Part shown: positions 26,456 to 39,740 of the stretch, piece by piece
Numbering within the stretch: position 1 is the stretch's first letter
Layout: each line of letters opens with the position of its first letter
From: Pseudomonadota bacterium
GTDB taxonomy: Bacteria; Pseudomonadota; Gammaproteobacteria; Burkholderiales; Gallionellaceae
NCBI GenBank assembly: GCA_021782995.1
Contig: JAJXUI010000017.1
Span: 1 to 54,011 of the forward strand
Direction of reading: 5' to 3'
Length of the DNA: 54,011 nt
Notes under the pieces: generated by a model
Told to the model about the DNA's origin: nothing
Database searches by the model: none
Seen by the model: only the letters and a program-made list of their open reading frames with translations
Translations under genes and position numbers: made by a program

Positions 26456-26523
26456 CCGGACATTTTGTTCTAATTCGGGGCTTCCTGTATCATGTCGGAT
26501 ATTCCCAGTAACGCTTATTTCAT

Positions 26524-27460
26524 ATGAAAGTAACCTTCCTCGATTTTGAACAGTCAGTCTCTGAGCTGGAGAGCAAGATAGAAGAGCTGCGTTTTGTGCA
26601 GGATGACTCCGCTGTCGATATTTCTGCCGAAATCAGCCAGTTGCAGAAAAAAAGCCAGACATTGACCAAAGAAATCTATGCAAAGCTGACGCCATGGCAA
26701 ATTTCCCAGGTGTCGCGCCACCCGCAGCGTCCATATACGCTGGATTATGTTGAAAACCTGTTTACGGACTTCGAGGAGTTGCACGGTGACCGTGCCTATG
26801 CTGATGATGCTGCTATCGTTGGGGGCCTGGCACGCTTCAATGGCGAGTCCGTGATGGTGATCGGCCACCAGAAAGGCCGCGATACCAAGGAACGTCAATA
26901 CCGCAATTTCGGCATGCCGCGCCCCGAAGGCTATCGCAAGGCCCTGCGCCTGATGCGGCTGGCTGAAAAGTTCGGCATTCCCATCATGACCTTTGTCGAT
27001 ACGCCGGGTGCGTATCCCGGGGTCGGCGCGGAAGAGCGCGGCCAGTCGGAGGCGATTGGCAAGAACCTGTATGTGATGGCCGAGCTGAAAGTGCCGTTGA
27101 TCACCACCATTATTGGTGAAGGCGGTTCCGGCGGCGCGCTTGCCATTGCAGTGGGTGACCAGACCCTGATGTTGCAATATTCAACCTATTCCGTGATTTC
27201 GCCCGAAGGTTGCGCGTCGATCCTGTGGAAGAGTGCGGAAAAGGCATCTGATGCCGCAGAAACCCTGGGCATTACCGCCACCCGCCTGAAAGCGCTGGGA
27301 CTGGTGGATAAAATCATCAGCGAGCCGCTGGGCGGCGCGCATCGCGACTATCCCGCGATGATGCAGTACATGAAAAAGGCACTGCAGGAATCACTGAAGC
27401 AGGTGAAAGCCATGAGTGTGGATGAAATGCTGCAAACCCGCTTTGAGCGCCTGATGAGTT

Positions 27461-27489
<29 letters not shown>
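26524..27489 (+). CDS. accA: Acetyl-CoA carboxylase carboxyltransferase subunit alpha
   Basis: A protein of 321 residues, the standard AccA length. With AccD it transfers the carboxyl group from biotin to acetyl-CoA, the first step of fatty-acid synthesis. The family landmarks are present: [32 protein letters not shown], the oxyanion-forming [11 protein letters not shown] and [12 protein letters not shown] coiled N-terminal helix ([11 protein letters not shown]) precedes the domain. The 3' end overlaps tilS by 29 bp, so the two are cotranscribed, an arrangement common in this lineage. Confidence 0.97.
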
Positions 27490-29891
<2,402 letters not shown>

Positions 29892-29908
29892 TTTCCCGTA
29901 ATCCCTTG

Positions 29909-29931
29909 AACCCGGCATTGCCGGGTTTTTT
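29909..29931 (+). terminator. Intra-operon terminator/attenuator between dctP and dctQ
   Basis: AACCCGG and CCGGGTT pair around a CATTG-type loop, followed by TTTTTT. It sits 18 bp after the dctP stop and ends just before the dctQ ribosome site (GGAGGA, 29935-29940). It likely reduces transcription of dctQM relative to dctP. Confidence 0.8.
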
Positions 29932-29943
29932 GCTGGAGGAATC

Positions 29944-30468
29944 ATGAAAATGCTCAAGAGGCTGGATGAGTGGTTGATCGCCATCCTGCTGGCGGCGATG
30001 ACCTTGCTGACATTTTTGCAGGTCGTGATGCGCTATGTATTCAATTCGGGATTTACCTGGGCGGTTGAACTTACCGGCGTCCTGTTCGCTTTCATGATTT
30101 TTATCGGCATTTCATACGGGGTGAGGGTGGGTGCGCATATCGGTGTGGATGCACTGGTCCGGCTGTTCCCACCGTTGCCGCGCCGCATCGTTTCGATTGT
30201 GGCGGTATTGTTGAGCCTGATTTATGCCGGTCTGGTGATTTTTGGTTCTACACTTTACGTATTGAAAATGAAATCCGCCGGCATCGAGCTGGATGACCTG
30301 CCGGTGCAGATATGGATGGTGCGTGCCATATTGCCGATAGGCTTCATCTTGCTGGCAATACGATTCCTGCCTGTGCTGTACAACCTGCTGACAGGGAAGT
30401 CCGACCAGTTGCATCTGGCCGATGAAATTGAAGAAGCGCTCAAACTGAAGTCAAGAGAGGGGGAATAG
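29944..30468 (+). CDS. dctQ: DctQ, small membrane subunit of the TRAP transporter
   Basis: A protein of 174 residues with four predicted membrane helices (about 12-32, 44-64, 85-108, 128-148), the standard DctQ form. The FLQVVMRYVFNSGFTWAVELTG motif is characteristic. It bridges the binding protein and the large permease DctM. GGAGGA four bases before the ATG is a near-perfect ribosome site. Its stop codon overlaps the GTG start of dctM by one base. The C-terminal tail is charged and cytoplasmic. Confidence 0.94.
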   Translation: MKMLKRLDEWLIAILLAAMTLLTFLQVVMRYVFNSGFTWAVELTGVLFAFMIFIGISYGVRVGAHIGVDALVRLFPPLPRRIVSIVAVLLSLIYAGLVIFGSTLYVLKMKSAGIELDDLPVQIWMVRAILPIGFILLAIRFLPVLYNLLTGKSDQLHLADEIEEALKLKSREGE

Positions 30469-31748
30469 TGAACACCGTATTTCTCTTCAGTTGCCTGTTT
30501 TTCTGCATGTTGATCGGCATGCCGATTGCCATCAGCCTGGGCTTGTCCAGTCTTTTGACGATCGCGCTGTTTGCCCAGGACTCTTTGGCATCTTTATCCA
30601 TCAAGCTCTATGAAACCAGCGAGCACTATACTTTGCTGTCCATTCCGTTTTTCATCCTGGCTGGCGCCCTGATGTCTACTGGTGGTGTGGCAAGACGTAT
30701 GGTGGATTTTGCCATTGCTGCTGTTGGCCATCTGCGTGGCGGGTTGGCCATTGCCTCCATTCTCGCCTGCATGCTGTTTGCGGCCGTGTCGGGCTCCAGC
30801 CCTGCCACTGTGGTTGCTGTAGGTTCCATCGTTATCGCAGGCATGGTGCGTAACGGCTATCCCAAGGAGTTTTCCGCGGGCGTGATATGCAATGCCGGTA
30901 CACTGGGTATCCTGATCCCGCCATCCATCGTGATGGTGGTATATGCGGCGGTGACGGACGTGTCGGTTGGGCGCATGTTCATGGCAGGGGTGATACCTGG
31001 AATCTTGCTGGGCCTGATGCTGATGGTCGCCGTACACTGGCGGGTCCGGAAGCTGAGCATTCCGACCACACCCCGTGCCAGCCTGGGTGAGGTGTTTGTC
31101 AAGTTCAGGAAGTCCATGTGGGGGCTGCTGTTGCTGGTCATCATCATGGGTGGTATCTATGGCGGCGTATTTACGCCGACAGAGGCTGCGGCGGTATCGG
31201 CCGTATATGCGCTGTTTGTTGCGGTGTTCGTATACCGTGACCTGAAGTTGCATCAGCTGCCGCAGGTGTTCGTGGATGCGAGCCGCACTACGGTGATGCT
31301 GATGTTCATCGTTGCCAATGCCATGCTGTTTGCCCATGTTCTGACAACAGAACGCATTCCGCAGACCATAGCCGAGCATATCGTCGCGATCGGCATGGCG
31401 CCATGGATGTTTTTGCTGGTGGTGAACGTCATACTCCTGATCGCGGGCAACTTCATGGAGCCGACTGGAATTATCCTGATCCTGGCACCGATCTTTTTCC
31501 CTATCGCCATGCATTTGGGGATAGACCCCATCCACCTTGGCATCATCATGGTGGTCAACATGGAAATCGGCATGGTCACGCCCCCGGTCGGGCTCAATCT
31601 GTTTGTGACCAGCGGCATTACCGGGATGAGTGTCATGCAGGTTACCCGGGCTGCCTTGCCGTGGCTGACGGTGTTGCTGGTATTTCTAGGCATCATCACC
31701 TATTTGCCGCAAATTACCCTGTTCCTGCCCGATCTGCTGTTCAAATAG
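30468..31748 (+). CDS. dctM: DctM, large permease subunit of the TRAP transporter
   Basis: A protein of 426 residues with about 12 membrane segments, the sodium-coupled transporter core. DctM marks are visible: GLSSLLTIALFAQ, AVSGSSPATVVAVGSI, GTLGILIPPSI and GMVTPPVGLNLFV near the C terminus. Translation starts at GTG 30468 within the dctQ stop codon, so coupling is strong. Downstream is a GC-rich palindrome rather than a typical terminator. Substrate is probably a C4-dicarboxylate or a related organic acid; the sequence does not decide. Confidence 0.95.
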   Translation: MNTVFLFSCLFFCMLIGMPIAISLGLSSLLTIALFAQDSLASLSIKLYETSEHYTLLSIPFFILAGALMSTGGVARRMVDFAIAAVGHLRGGLAIASILACMLFAAVSGSSPATVVAVGSIVIAGMVRNGYPKEFSAGVICNAGTLGILIPPSIVMVVYAAVTDVSVGRMFMAGVIPGILLGLMLMVAVHWRVRKLSIPTTPRASLGEVFVKFRKSMWGLLLLVIIMGGIYGGVFTPTEAAAVSAVYALFVAVFVYRDLKLHQLPQVFVDASRTTVMLMFIVANAMLFAHVLTTERIPQTIAEHIVAIGMAPWMFLLVVNVILLIAGNFMEPTGIILILAPIFFPIAMHLGIDPIHLGIIMVVNMEIGMVTPPVGLNLFVTSGITGMSVMQVTRAALPWLTVLLVFLGIITYLPQITLFLPDLLFK

Positions 31749-31813
31749 CCTCTTCCCGCTGTTATGGTGTAGCTGGTCTCTGCCTGGCTGCTTGATTTCC
31801 AGTAATTGCAGGC

Positions 31814-31825
31814 GGGGCATGCCCC
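31814..31825. repeat. GC-rich 12-bp palindrome after the TRAP operon
   Basis: GGGGCATGCCCC is a perfect palindrome, flanked by partly pairing CAGG and CCTG. It lies between dctM and ndk and could help end the TRAP transcript, but it lacks a T-run. Confidence 0.35.
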
Positions 31826-31841
31826 TGCTCCTGCAGGGTCG

Positions 31842-31870
31842 GCGACACGGCAGGCAAAGCCTGTTAAAAT
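31842..31870 (+). promoter_or_regulatory. Candidate sigma-70 promoter of ndk
   Basis: GCGACA (31842-31847) and TAAAAT (31865-31870) are 17 bp apart, and TG lies just before the -10. It starts transcription about 40 bp before ATG 31917. Confidence 0.35.
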
Positions 31871-31916
31871 GCAGGGCTGATTTTCTATCAACTTTAATAA
31901 TTGTCTGGAGACCCTC

Positions 31917-32342
31917 ATGGCTGTTGAACGCACCCTTTCCATCATCAAACCCGATGCCGTTGCCAAGAACGTGATTGGCCAAATCTATACCCGTTTTGAA
32001 AACGCCGGCCTGAAAATCGTGGCTGCCCGCATGGTGCACCTGTCCCGCCAGGAAGCTGAGGGTTTCTATGCAGTGCACAAGGCGCGTCCGTTCTTCAAGG
32101 ATCTGGTGGATTTCATGATTTCCGGCCCGGTCATGATCCAGGCGCTGGAAGGTGAAAACGCCATCCTGAAAAACCGCGAACTGATGGGAGCAACTGATCC
32201 GAAGAAGGCAGACAAGGGCACCATCCGTGCCGATTTTGCCGACAGCATTGACGCCAACGCCGTGCACGGTTCCGATGCAGCGGAAACAGCTGCCGTGGAA
32301 ATCGCCTACTTCTTCCCGGCACTGAACGTTTACAGCCGTTAA
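31917..32342 (+). CDS. ndk: Nucleoside-diphosphate kinase
   Basis: A protein of 141 residues, the normal bacterial length. It passes the gamma phosphate of ATP to nucleoside diphosphates through phospho-His117, found in the signature NAVHGSD. The opening [15 protein letters not shown] and the [14 protein letters not shown] segment complete the nucleotide site. The next gene, rlmN, starts 15 bp on, so it heads the housekeeping operon. Confidence 0.98.
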   Translation: MAVERTLSIIKPDAVAKNVIGQIYTRFENAGLKIVAARMVHLSRQEAEGFYAVHKARPFFKDLVDFMISGPVMIQALEGENAILKNRELMGATDPKKADKGTIRADFADSIDANAVHGSDAAETAAVEIAYFFPALNVYSR

Positions 32343-32356
32343 TGGTCTCTTAGCAG

Positions 32357-33439
32357 ATGACAGAAAACCTCCTCAATTTTGATGCGCAGCAGCTCGCTGA
32401 ATGGTTCGCGGAACGGGGCGAGAAGCCTTTTCGTGCCAAGCAGGTATTGCGCTGGATACACAAAATGGGGGAGCCGGATTTCGCGGCAATGACAGACATT
32501 GCCGCATCCTTGCGCAGCAAACTGCAACAGGCGGCCAGTGTGGTTTCCCCTGAAGTGCAGCGCGAGGAGCTTTCAAGCGACGGTACGCGCAAGTGGCTGC
32601 TGAATGTGGGCACCGGCAATGCCGTTGAAACCGTTTACATTCCCGAAGATGGCCGCGGTACGCTGTGCGTTTCGACGCAGGCCGGTTGTGCGCTTGATTG
32701 CGCCTTCTGTTCGACCGGCAAACAGGGCTTCAACCGCAATTTGAGTGTGGCCGAAATTGTCGGCCAGCTGTGGTGGGCCAATCGCGAGATCGGCAAGGAC
32801 ATAAACGGCAACTGGCCGATCACCAATGTGGTGTTCATGGGCATGGGCGAGCCGCTGCTGAACTATGCAAACACGGTCACCGCGTTGCGCCTGATGCTGG
32901 ACGACAATGCGTATGGCCTGTCGCGGCGCAAGGTCACGGTATCCACTTCCGGCATCGTACCGGCAATGGACCGCTTGCGAGAGGATTGCCCGGTAGCGCT
33001 GGCTGTTTCGCTGCATGCATCCAATGACGCGCTGCGCGACAAGCTGGTGCCGGTCAACCAGAAATATCCTTTACGCGATCTGCTGGCGGCTTGCCAGCGC
33101 TATCTGGACAAGGCGCCACGCGATTTCATCACCTTCGAGTACATCATGCTGGAAGGGGTAAACGACAGCGAGAAGCATGCGCGTGAGTTGATTTCGCTGG
33201 TGCGCGATGTGCCGTGCAAGTTCAACCTGATTCCGTTCAATCCTATTCCACAGGCACCTTTCAAGCGTTCTCGTCATGATGCGGTTCGGCGCTTCCAGGA
33301 TGTGCTGATGCAGGCGGGCATCGTCACGACCATCCGCAAGACGCGCGGTGATGATATTGCCGGCGCTTGCGGCCAGCTTGCCGGTCAGGTGCTTGACAAG
33401 ACAAAACGCACAAAAAGCCAGGCAGGGGCTGATTTATGA
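32357..33439 (+). CDS. rlmN: 23S rRNA (A2503-C2) / tRNA (A37-C2) methyltransferase RlmN
   Basis: A protein of 360 residues, a radical-SAM methyltransferase. The iron-sulfur cluster motif is Cys111-x3-Cys115-x2-Cys118 (CALDCAFC), the SAM-site GMGEPLLN follows, and the methyl-carrying cysteine is Cys338 in GACGQLAG. It methylates A2503 of 23S rRNA and A37 of some tRNAs. Its TGA overlaps the ATG of pilW (ATGA). Confidence 0.97.
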   Translation: MTENLLNFDAQQLAEWFAERGEKPFRAKQVLRWIHKMGEPDFAAMTDIAASLRSKLQQAASVVSPEVQREELSSDGTRKWLLNVGTGNAVETVYIPEDGRGTLCVSTQAGCALDCAFCSTGKQGFNRNLSVAEIVGQLWWANREIGKDINGNWPITNVVFMGMGEPLLNYANTVTALRLMLDDNAYGLSRRKVTVSTSGIVPAMDRLREDCPVALAVSLHASNDALRDKLVPVNQKYPLRDLLAACQRYLDKAPRDFITFEYIMLEGVNDSEKHARELISLVRDVPCKFNLIPFNPIPQAPFKRSRHDAVRRFQDVLMQAGIVTTIRKTRGDDIAGACGQLAGQVLDKTKRTKSQAGADL

Positions 33440-34197
33440 AAACAGGTGTATTGGCGATATTCCTTATATTGATGTTGGGTGGCTGTGCTTCTGAAGATAC
33501 AGGCAGGATTGATGATAGCCCGGTTGATACCTCTGCCAGTGCAAAAGTGCACACCGAGCTGGCTGCAATCTACTACGGGAAAAATCGTCTTTCGCTTGCA
33601 CTCGAAGAATTGAAATATGCCCTGAAGATGGATAGTGGTTATGCGCCTGCCTATAGTGTCCGAGGCCTGGTTTATATGGCCCTGCATGAAGATGGCAAGG
33701 CTGAAGAGGATTTCAGGCGCAGCCTGGACATAGATCCGACCGATGGCGGTACCCGCAACAATTATGGATGGTTCCTGTGCCAGCGCGGGCGTGAGCAGGA
33801 GGCAATGAAGCAATTTAATGATGCGTTGAGAAATCCGCTGTATGCGACTCCTGAAAAGGCGCATCTGAATATCGGGCAGTGTCTCCGCCGATATGGCAAG
33901 AATGACGAAGCGGAGCAGGCTTTGAAAACCGCGCTGTATCTTCAGCCCGGTCTGAATGAGGCATTGATCGATCTCGCGGAGATCAACTTTGCCCGATCTG
34001 ACTACAGGACGGCCAATGCATATTTGCTGCGGCTGGCAAAAAACGGGGCAGAGCTTTCTGCATCGGACCTGTTGCTTGCGATCCGCATCGAGCAGAAGCT
34101 CGGTGACAGGAACTCCGAGGCAAGTTACCGCTTGCAGTTGCGCAAGCGTTATCCGGATTCCAGGGAAAACCAGATAATCATGAGTGGTGGCAGATGA
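33436..34197 (+). CDS. pilW: PilW/PilF-type pilus assembly lipoprotein with TPR repeats
   Basis: A protein of 253 residues. A lipoprotein signal (LMLGGC, Cys17) is followed by a chain of tetratricopeptide repeats: [33 protein letters not shown] and the related later units. PilW/PilF is the pilotin that takes the type IV pilus secretin PilQ to the outer membrane. Between rlmN and rodZ is its conserved place. It overlaps both neighbours by four bases. Confidence 0.9.
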   Translation: MKTGVLAIFLILMLGGCASEDTGRIDDSPVDTSASAKVHTELAAIYYGKNRLSLALEELKYALKMDSGYAPAYSVRGLVYMALHEDGKAEEDFRRSLDIDPTDGGTRNNYGWFLCQRGREQEAMKQFNDALRNPLYATPEKAHLNIGQCLRRYGKNDEAEQALKTALYLQPGLNEALIDLAEINFARSDYRTANAYLLRLAKNGAELSASDLLLAIRIEQKLGDRNSEASYRLQLRKRYPDSRENQIIMSGGR

Positions 34198-35438
34198 ATA
34201 TGCAGCATCAAATCGTAGAATCTGAAAATGACCGTGCTTCCGGCACTGGGGTAGGGCAGCTGTTGCGCGAAGCGCGTGAACGGCAGGGCATGAGCGTAAA
34301 TGATGTTGCAAACCGCATCAAGTTTGCGCCCAAGCAGATTGAGTGGCTGGAGGCGGATGATTATCACAAGTTGCCGGAAGCTGCATTTGTGCGCGGGTTT
34401 GTGCGCAGTTATGCGCGCATGCTGGAAATGGATGTGGCTGAATTGCTGGCACAGCTTCCTGCGTCGCACGCACAGCCTGTCAAAAGCCATGAGATCAAGC
34501 TGAATTCTGTAGACATTCCATTGCCTACCGCATTGAGCGCAAGGCGTTACAACATTGTTTTGCTGGCTGGTGCGCTGGTCCTTGCGATTTCACTCGCATT
34601 GTTCAACCGTATGGACAAGAGCGAGCCGGAGAATGCGGATACTGCCGGCAAGGTTGTCGTCCAGCCGCTGGAGTTGCCGAGTGGCAAGGGCGGTATTGAG
34701 ACGGGACCTGCAAATGTGCCTGCCGAAGTTGGAGCGGCACAGCAGGAACAGGTAGTCCCTGTACAGGAAGCCCCAGTTGTGGCGCAAGAGCAGGACAAGC
34801 CGCTGGCAACGACACCAGCTCCATTAACCCCCCCTGCCCCGAAGGTCGCTGCGCCAACTCCTGTAATTGCGGCAGCAGAACCTGTAAAAGCCGAAACCCC
34901 CAAAACAGTCACGGTGCCCCTGGCACCAGTGACAGCCGATGTCAAAAAGGAAACGGTCAAAGAGGAAGCGGTCAAAAAGGAAAGTGTGTCAAGACATAAT
35001 ACCCAGGAGCAAGCTGCACAACTTCCTTCATTGCAGCCATTGCTGATGTTCCAGTCGTCAAAGCCTGCGCAGCTTGCAGATAATCCCGAGCACGAACGCC
35101 AGCAGACAATCAGGCGCGCGCTGAAAGTGACAGGTCAGCAGGCGGGTCTTTCAGCAACTGAGGGCAGCAAGCCTGTTACCGCTGCCGGATCTGCCGACCA
35201 TCATGCGCTCAGGCTGGAGTTTGATGAGGATACCTGGGCGGAAATCAAGGATGGTGAGGGTAATATCATTTCCTCACGTCGACATCCTGCCGGCACTTTG
35301 ATGCGAGTTGGCGCACGCGGGCAGCTGGATGTGGTGATCGGCAATGCAAAAGCGGTTCGACTGTTTGACAATGGCAAGCCGGTTGCCTTGGCGCCCTATA
35401 CCGGTAACAACAACATTGCACATATCAAGCTGAAATGA
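34194..35438 (+). CDS. rodZ: RodZ-like cytoskeletal helix-turn-helix membrane protein
   Basis: A protein of 414 residues. An N-terminal Xre-type helix-turn-helix (about 19-80, [31 protein letters not shown]) is followed by one membrane helix (about 121-140), a long Pro/Ala/Lys/Glu linker with repeated VKKE units, and a C-terminal DUF4115 beta domain (about 325-414). RodZ links MreB filaments to the wall-elongation machinery. It is at its usual place before ispG and overlaps it by four bases. The linker is long and low in complexity. Confidence 0.88.
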   Translation: MNMQHQIVESENDRASGTGVGQLLREARERQGMSVNDVANRIKFAPKQIEWLEADDYHKLPEAAFVRGFVRSYARMLEMDVAELLAQLPASHAQPVKSHEIKLNSVDIPLPTALSARRYNIVLLAGALVLAISLALFNRMDKSEPENADTAGKVVVQPLELPSGKGGIETGPANVPAEVGAAQQEQVVPVQEAPVVAQEQDKPLATTPAPLTPPAPKVAAPTPVIAAAEPVKAETPKTVTVPLAPVTADVKKETVKEEAVKKESVSRHNTQEQAAQLPSLQPLLMFQSSKPAQLADNPEHERQQTIRRALKVTGQQAGLSATEGSKPVTAAGSADHHALRLEFDEDTWAEIKDGEGNIISSRRHPAGTLMRVGARGQLDVVIGNAKAVRLFDNGKPVALAPYTGNNNIAHIKLK

Positions 35439-36667
35439 GCATGACAGATTTCGTAGTCAACAGGCGGGTATCCCGCAGTGTCCTGGTGGGTGGTATTGCC
35501 GTGGGCGGCAATGCGCCTGTCGTGGTGCAGTCCATGACCAATACCGATACCGCCGATGCAGAAGGAACGGCAGCGCAGATTTTCGACCTGGCCAAGGCGG
35601 GTTCGGAGCTGGTGCGCATCACCGTCAATACCCCCGAAGCTGCGGCACAGGTGGCGCGTATCCGGGAGCTGCTTGATGCCAAGGGATGCAATGTGCCCAT
35701 CGTCGGTGACTTTCATTACAACGGTCACCGCCTGCTCACCGAATATCCGGAATGTGCACAGGCACTGGCCAAATACCGTATCAACCCCGGGAATGTTGGG
35801 CGCAACAAGAAGGGTGAAGATCCTTTTGCGACAATGATTGAAGCCGCCTGTCGTTATGGCAAGCCGGTACGCATCGGTGTGAACTGGGGCAGCCTCGATT
35901 CGGACCTCATTGTGCGGATGATGGATGAAAATGCTAAACAGGCACAACCCAAACCCACATCGGCCATCACCCGCGAAGCACTGATCGTGTCAGCGCTGCA
36001 AAGCGCTGAGCGTGCAATTTCGCTGGGCCTGCCCGCGGACCGCATTGTGCTGTCGTGCAAGGTCAGCGATGTGCAGGACCTGATCGCGGTATATCGCGAT
36101 CTTGCAAAACGCTGCGATTTCCCGTTGCATCTGGGGCTCACGGAAGCCGGCATGGGCTCAAAGGGCATCGTGGCATCAACGGCGGCATTGGCCGTGCTGT
36201 TGCAGGAAGGCATAGGTGATACGATACGCGTTTCGCTGACGCCCGAGCCGGGTGGTGATCGTACCCAGGAGGTGATCGTGGCACAGGAGATCCTGCAGAC
36301 CATGGGCTTGCGGGCGTTTACGCCGATGGTGACGGCTTGTCCGGGGTGTGGACGCACCACCAGTACCGTATTCCAGGAGCTGGCACAGAATATCCAGTCA
36401 CATCTGCGCTGGGCGATGCCGGAATGGCGCAAGCAGTATGTCGGCGTGGAAGAAATGACGGTGGCCGTGATGGGTTGTGTGGTGAATGGCCCCGGTGAAA
36501 GCAAGATGGCCAATATTGGTATCAGCTTGCCGGGTACCGGTGAGTCACCGGCGGCACCCGTGTATGTGGATGGTGAAAAATTTGTCACTTTGCGCGGGGA
36601 GAACATTGCCGACGACTTCAAGAAGATCGTCGATGATTATGTTGCGCGCAAATATTCTCCACGCTGA
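35435..36667 (+). CDS. ispG: 4-hydroxy-3-methylbut-2-enyl diphosphate synthase IspG
   Basis: A protein of 410 residues in the MEP isoprenoid pathway; it turns MEcPP into HMBPP using a 4Fe-4S cluster. The TIM-barrel opening [20 protein letters not shown], the cluster cysteines in ACPGCGRT and later GCVVNGPGE are present. An ATGA overlap joins it to rodZ. Confidence 0.97.
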   Translation: MSMTDFVVNRRVSRSVLVGGIAVGGNAPVVVQSMTNTDTADAEGTAAQIFDLAKAGSELVRITVNTPEAAAQVARIRELLDAKGCNVPIVGDFHYNGHRLLTEYPECAQALAKYRINPGNVGRNKKGEDPFATMIEAACRYGKPVRIGVNWGSLDSDLIVRMMDENAKQAQPKPTSAITREALIVSALQSAERAISLGLPADRIVLSCKVSDVQDLIAVYRDLAKRCDFPLHLGLTEAGMGSKGIVASTAALAVLLQEGIGDTIRVSLTPEPGGDRTQEVIVAQEILQTMGLRAFTPMVTACPGCGRTTSTVFQELAQNIQSHLRWAMPEWRKQYVGVEEMTVAVMGCVVNGPGESKMANIGISLPGTGESPAAPVYVDGEKFVTLRGENIADDFKKIVDDYVARKYSPR

Positions 36668-36701
36668 GAATCTATAATTAATATAATATAATCAATAAGT
36701 T

Positions 36702-37979
36702 ATGTCACATCCTGCTTTGCAATCAGTCAAGGGTATGAACGACATCCTCCCGGATGAAGCCCAGCTTTGGTTGTGGTTTGAGGATACCGTGCGCGGTCTG
36801 CTTGAATCCTATGGCTACCGTAACATCCGTATGCCGCTGGTGGAGCCGACCGGGTTATTCAAGCGCGCAATCGGAGAAGTCACCGATATCGTCGAAAAGG
36901 AAATGTACAGTTTCGAGGACAGCCTGAACGGCGATCACCTGACCTTGCGCCCGGAAGGGACTGCCTCCTGCGTGCGTGCAGTGATTCAGCACAACCTGTT
37001 GTACAACTCAGCTCAGCGCCTGTATTACAGCGGGCCGATGTTCCGCCATGAGCGTCCGCAAAAGGGACGTTATCGCCAGTTCCATCAGGTAGGGGTCGAG
37101 GCGCTGGGGTATGCCGATCCCGAGATCGATGCGGAGCAGATCCTGATGTGCGCGAGGCTGTGGAAGAAGCTGGGCATCCGTGAAGTCTCGCTGCAGCTCA
37201 ATACGCTGGGGGATGCGGCAGCCCGCAAGACTCACCGTGAAAAGCTGATTGCCTATCTTGAACAGTATGCTGACCTGCTGGACGAGGATGCAACACGACG
37301 CTTGCACGCCAATCCGTTGCGCATCCTGGACAGCAAGAATCCTGCGATGCAGGAGCTGATCAATGGCGCGCCGAAATTGATGGATGAAATGAATGAAGAT
37401 GCACTGCTGCATTTTGAAGCGGTGCAAAGCATCCTCAAGCAGCATGGTGTTGCCTATGAAATCAATCCGCGGCTGGTACGCGGCCTGGACTATTACAACC
37501 GCACGGTATTCGAATGGGTCACCACGCGGCTGGGTGCGCAGGGTACCATCTGTGCCGGCGGGCGTTATGACGGGCTGGTCGAACAGATAGGCGGCAAGCC
37601 TGCCGCCGCCTGTGGCTTTGCGATGGGGATAGAGCGCCTGCTGGCACTGATGGTTGAGGATGGTGCAGTGCAACCTGAGTCGCCACTGGATGCCTATCTG
37701 GTGCATCAGGGAGAAATTGCCGATGGCATGGCTGGCATGGTGGCCGAGCAGTTGCGTGATGCCGGCCTGCGCATTGCGTTGCATTGTGGTGGCGGCAGTT
37801 TCAAGTCGCAGATGAAAAAGGCGGATGGCAGTGGTGCCAAGGTGGCTGTGATCATCGGCGATGATGAGGCGCAGTCCGGGCAGGCCACTCTCAAGCCATT
37901 GCGGGATGGCGGCGAGCAAAGCCGCGTGGCGCAGGCGGAACTGGCACAAAATATTTACAAATTGATCAGGAAGGAATGA
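36702..37979 (+). CDS. hisS: Histidyl-tRNA synthetase
   Basis: A protein of 425 residues, class II. Motif 1 lies around [16 protein letters not shown], motif 2 in [21 protein letters not shown], the histidine-binding [15 protein letters not shown] and motif 3 in [14 protein letters not shown]-terminal anticodon domain follows. A 34-bp AT-rich gap with TATAAT-like repeats separates it from ispG, so a promoter of its own is possible. Confidence 0.97.
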   Translation: MSHPALQSVKGMNDILPDEAQLWLWFEDTVRGLLESYGYRNIRMPLVEPTGLFKRAIGEVTDIVEKEMYSFEDSLNGDHLTLRPEGTASCVRAVIQHNLLYNSAQRLYYSGPMFRHERPQKGRYRQFHQVGVEALGYADPEIDAEQILMCARLWKKLGIREVSLQLNTLGDAAARKTHREKLIAYLEQYADLLDEDATRRLHANPLRILDSKNPAMQELINGAPKLMDEMNEDALLHFEAVQSILKQHGVAYEINPRLVRGLDYYNRTVFEWVTTRLGAQGTICAGGRYDGLVEQIGGKPAAACGFAMGIERLLALMVEDGAVQPESPLDAYLVHQGEIADGMAGMVAEQLRDAGLRIALHCGGGSFKSQMKKADGSGAKVAVIIGDDEAQSGQATLKPLRDGGEQSRVAQAELAQNIYKLIRKE

Positions 37980-37980
37980 T

Positions 37981-38616
37981 ATGTCTACGCTCGATACGCA
38001 TGAACAGGAACAGCTGGATGCCTTGAAGGCCTGGTGGCAGGAAAACAGGCGCTGGGTCGTGTTGGCTGTTGCAGTGGCAGTGCTGGCCTATGCGGCGGTC
38101 AGTTCCTGGAAATATTACCAGCGCAAGCAGGCTGTGGAGGCGTCCGCGCTGTATATGGAGGTCATGAAGCAGGTGGCCAGCAATGATCCCAAGCGCATCA
38201 ACGATGCTGTTGCAGTCCTGGCTGACAAATATGCGGGTACTGCCTATGCCTCGCGTGCACAATTGCTGGCGGCACAGGCCAATCTGCAGTTCAAGAACCT
38301 GGAGCTGGCGCAGAAACAGCTTGAGTGGGTCATTGCGCGGGCCAGTGAAACTGGGCTGCAGGATACGGCGCGCTTGAAGCTGGCCTCCATCCTGCTGGAT
38401 GAAAAAAAATACGATGAAGCGATGAAGCTGCTGAATGCAACGCATCCGGAAGCCTTCACCGGCCTTTATGCCGACCTGAAAGGCGATGTACTGGCAGCGC
38501 AAGGCAAAACCGATGAAGCGCGTGAGGCATATAAAAAGGCGTATGACAGCCTGGATGCAAAAAGCTCATACCGCAACCTGGTGCAGTTGAAGCTGGATGG
38601 ATTGGGTGCCAAGTGA
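37981..38616 (+). CDS. yfgM: YfgM-like SecYEG ancillary protein
   Basis: A protein of 211 residues with a short cytoplasmic N terminus (DTHEQEQLDALKAWWQENRRW), one membrane helix (about 20-40, VVLAVAVAVLAYAAVSSW) and a periplasmic TPR-like domain. YfgM is known to associate with the SecYEG translocon and periplasmic chaperones. The hisS-yfgM-bamB-der order is conserved in proteobacteria. It begins one base after hisS ends. Confidence 0.92.
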   Translation: MSTLDTHEQEQLDALKAWWQENRRWVVLAVAVAVLAYAAVSSWKYYQRKQAVEASALYMEVMKQVASNDPKRINDAVAVLADKYAGTAYASRAQLLAAQANLQFKNLELAQKQLEWVIARASETGLQDTARLKLASILLDEKKYDEAMKLLNATHPEAFTGLYADLKGDVLAAQGKTDEAREAYKKAYDSLDAKSSYRNLVQLKLDGLGAK

Positions 38617-39734
38617 AATCAGCTTATGCAGCCATCCTGTTGCTGATATTGCTGACTGGCTGTTCCAGCACGCCCACGGGCAAGGAGCCGGCAAAGCTGG
38701 TTGATTTCAAGCAAGGCGCAATTGTGGAAAAGCGCTGGGACCGTAATGTTGGGGACGTGGATTATGCCGGGCTGCGACCTGCGGTCACAGCAGAGGGGGT
38801 ATATGCCGCCAGCAGTGATGGCAAACTTTACAAGCTTGATCCGGTCAGCGGCAAGAAGCTGTGGAAAATTGATTGTGGATTCAGGGTGTCTGGTGCTGTC
38901 GCTGCGGGAGACGGGCTAGTACTCGTAGGCGGGCTGAAGAGTGAGGTTGCGGCTTATGATGCAAATGGCAATTTGCGCTGGCTGACGCATGTTTCCAGCG
39001 AGGTGCTGAGTGCGCCGCAAATTTCTGATGGTGTGGTGGTCGTGCGCAGCAGCGATGGGCGAATTGCCGGGCTTGCTGCAGAAGACGGCAAGCGCCAGTG
39101 GCTGTATGAACATTCGACACCGGCGCTGACCGTGCGCAGTTTTGCCGGTGTGCTGATCCGCCGTGGGGTGGTCTATGCCGGCTTTCCCGGAGGCAGGCTG
39201 GCAGCAATCAATTTAGCCAGTGGCAGCCTGTTGTGGGAGGCAGCCATTTCCCAGCCCAAAGGCAATACCGAACTGGAGCGCATCAGTGATATCACCAGTG
39301 AGCCGGTATCGGATGGGGTTAAGGTCTGTGCAGTAGCATTTCAGGGACGTCTTGCCTGTCTGGATGCAAGGCAGGGCGCAATTCTGTGGAGCAGGGAAAT
39401 TTCCAGTGACAAGGGATTGGCCTTGTCCGGGAATAACTTGTACGTCACAGATGACGAAGGAACGGTGCTGGCGCTGGATAAATCGAGCGGCAGCACCTTG
39501 TGGAAGAATGACCAGTTGTTCATGCGCCGCGTTTCTGCGCCGCTTGTGACGGAAAAATTTGTGGTGGTCGGCGATTTTGAAGGATACCTGCATGTGCTGG
39601 GCCGCGACGATGGCAGCCTGCTGGCCCGCAAGCGTACCGACGGCAGTCCCATCCGCTTCGCGCCGGCGGGTCTAGGCAAGGGTCTTGTGCTGCAGACTGG
39701 CGACGGCGGCATCTATTCAGAAGACATCAATTAA
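38613..39734 (+). CDS. bamB: BamB, beta-propeller lipoprotein of the outer-membrane assembly machine
   Basis: A protein of 373 residues with a lipobox LLTGC (Cys17) and an eight-bladed PQQ-type propeller, seen as repeats such as LYKLDPVSGKKLWK, ALDKSSGSTLWK and the like. BamB supports BamA in inserting beta-barrel proteins. The start is GTG 38613, overlapping the yfgM stop (GTGA). Confidence 0.95.
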   Translation: MKSAYAAILLLILLTGCSSTPTGKEPAKLVDFKQGAIVEKRWDRNVGDVDYAGLRPAVTAEGVYAASSDGKLYKLDPVSGKKLWKIDCGFRVSGAVAAGDGLVLVGGLKSEVAAYDANGNLRWLTHVSSEVLSAPQISDGVVVVRSSDGRIAGLAAEDGKRQWLYEHSTPALTVRSFAGVLIRRGVVYAGFPGGRLAAINLASGSLLWEAAISQPKGNTELERISDITSEPVSDGVKVCAVAFQGRLACLDARQGAILWSREISSDKGLALSGNNLYVTDDEGTVLALDKSSGSTLWKNDQLFMRRVSAPLVTEKFVVVGDFEGYLHVLGRDDGSLLARKRTDGSPIRFAPAGLGKGLVLQTGDGGIYSEDIN

Positions 39735-39740
39735 GCGAGT

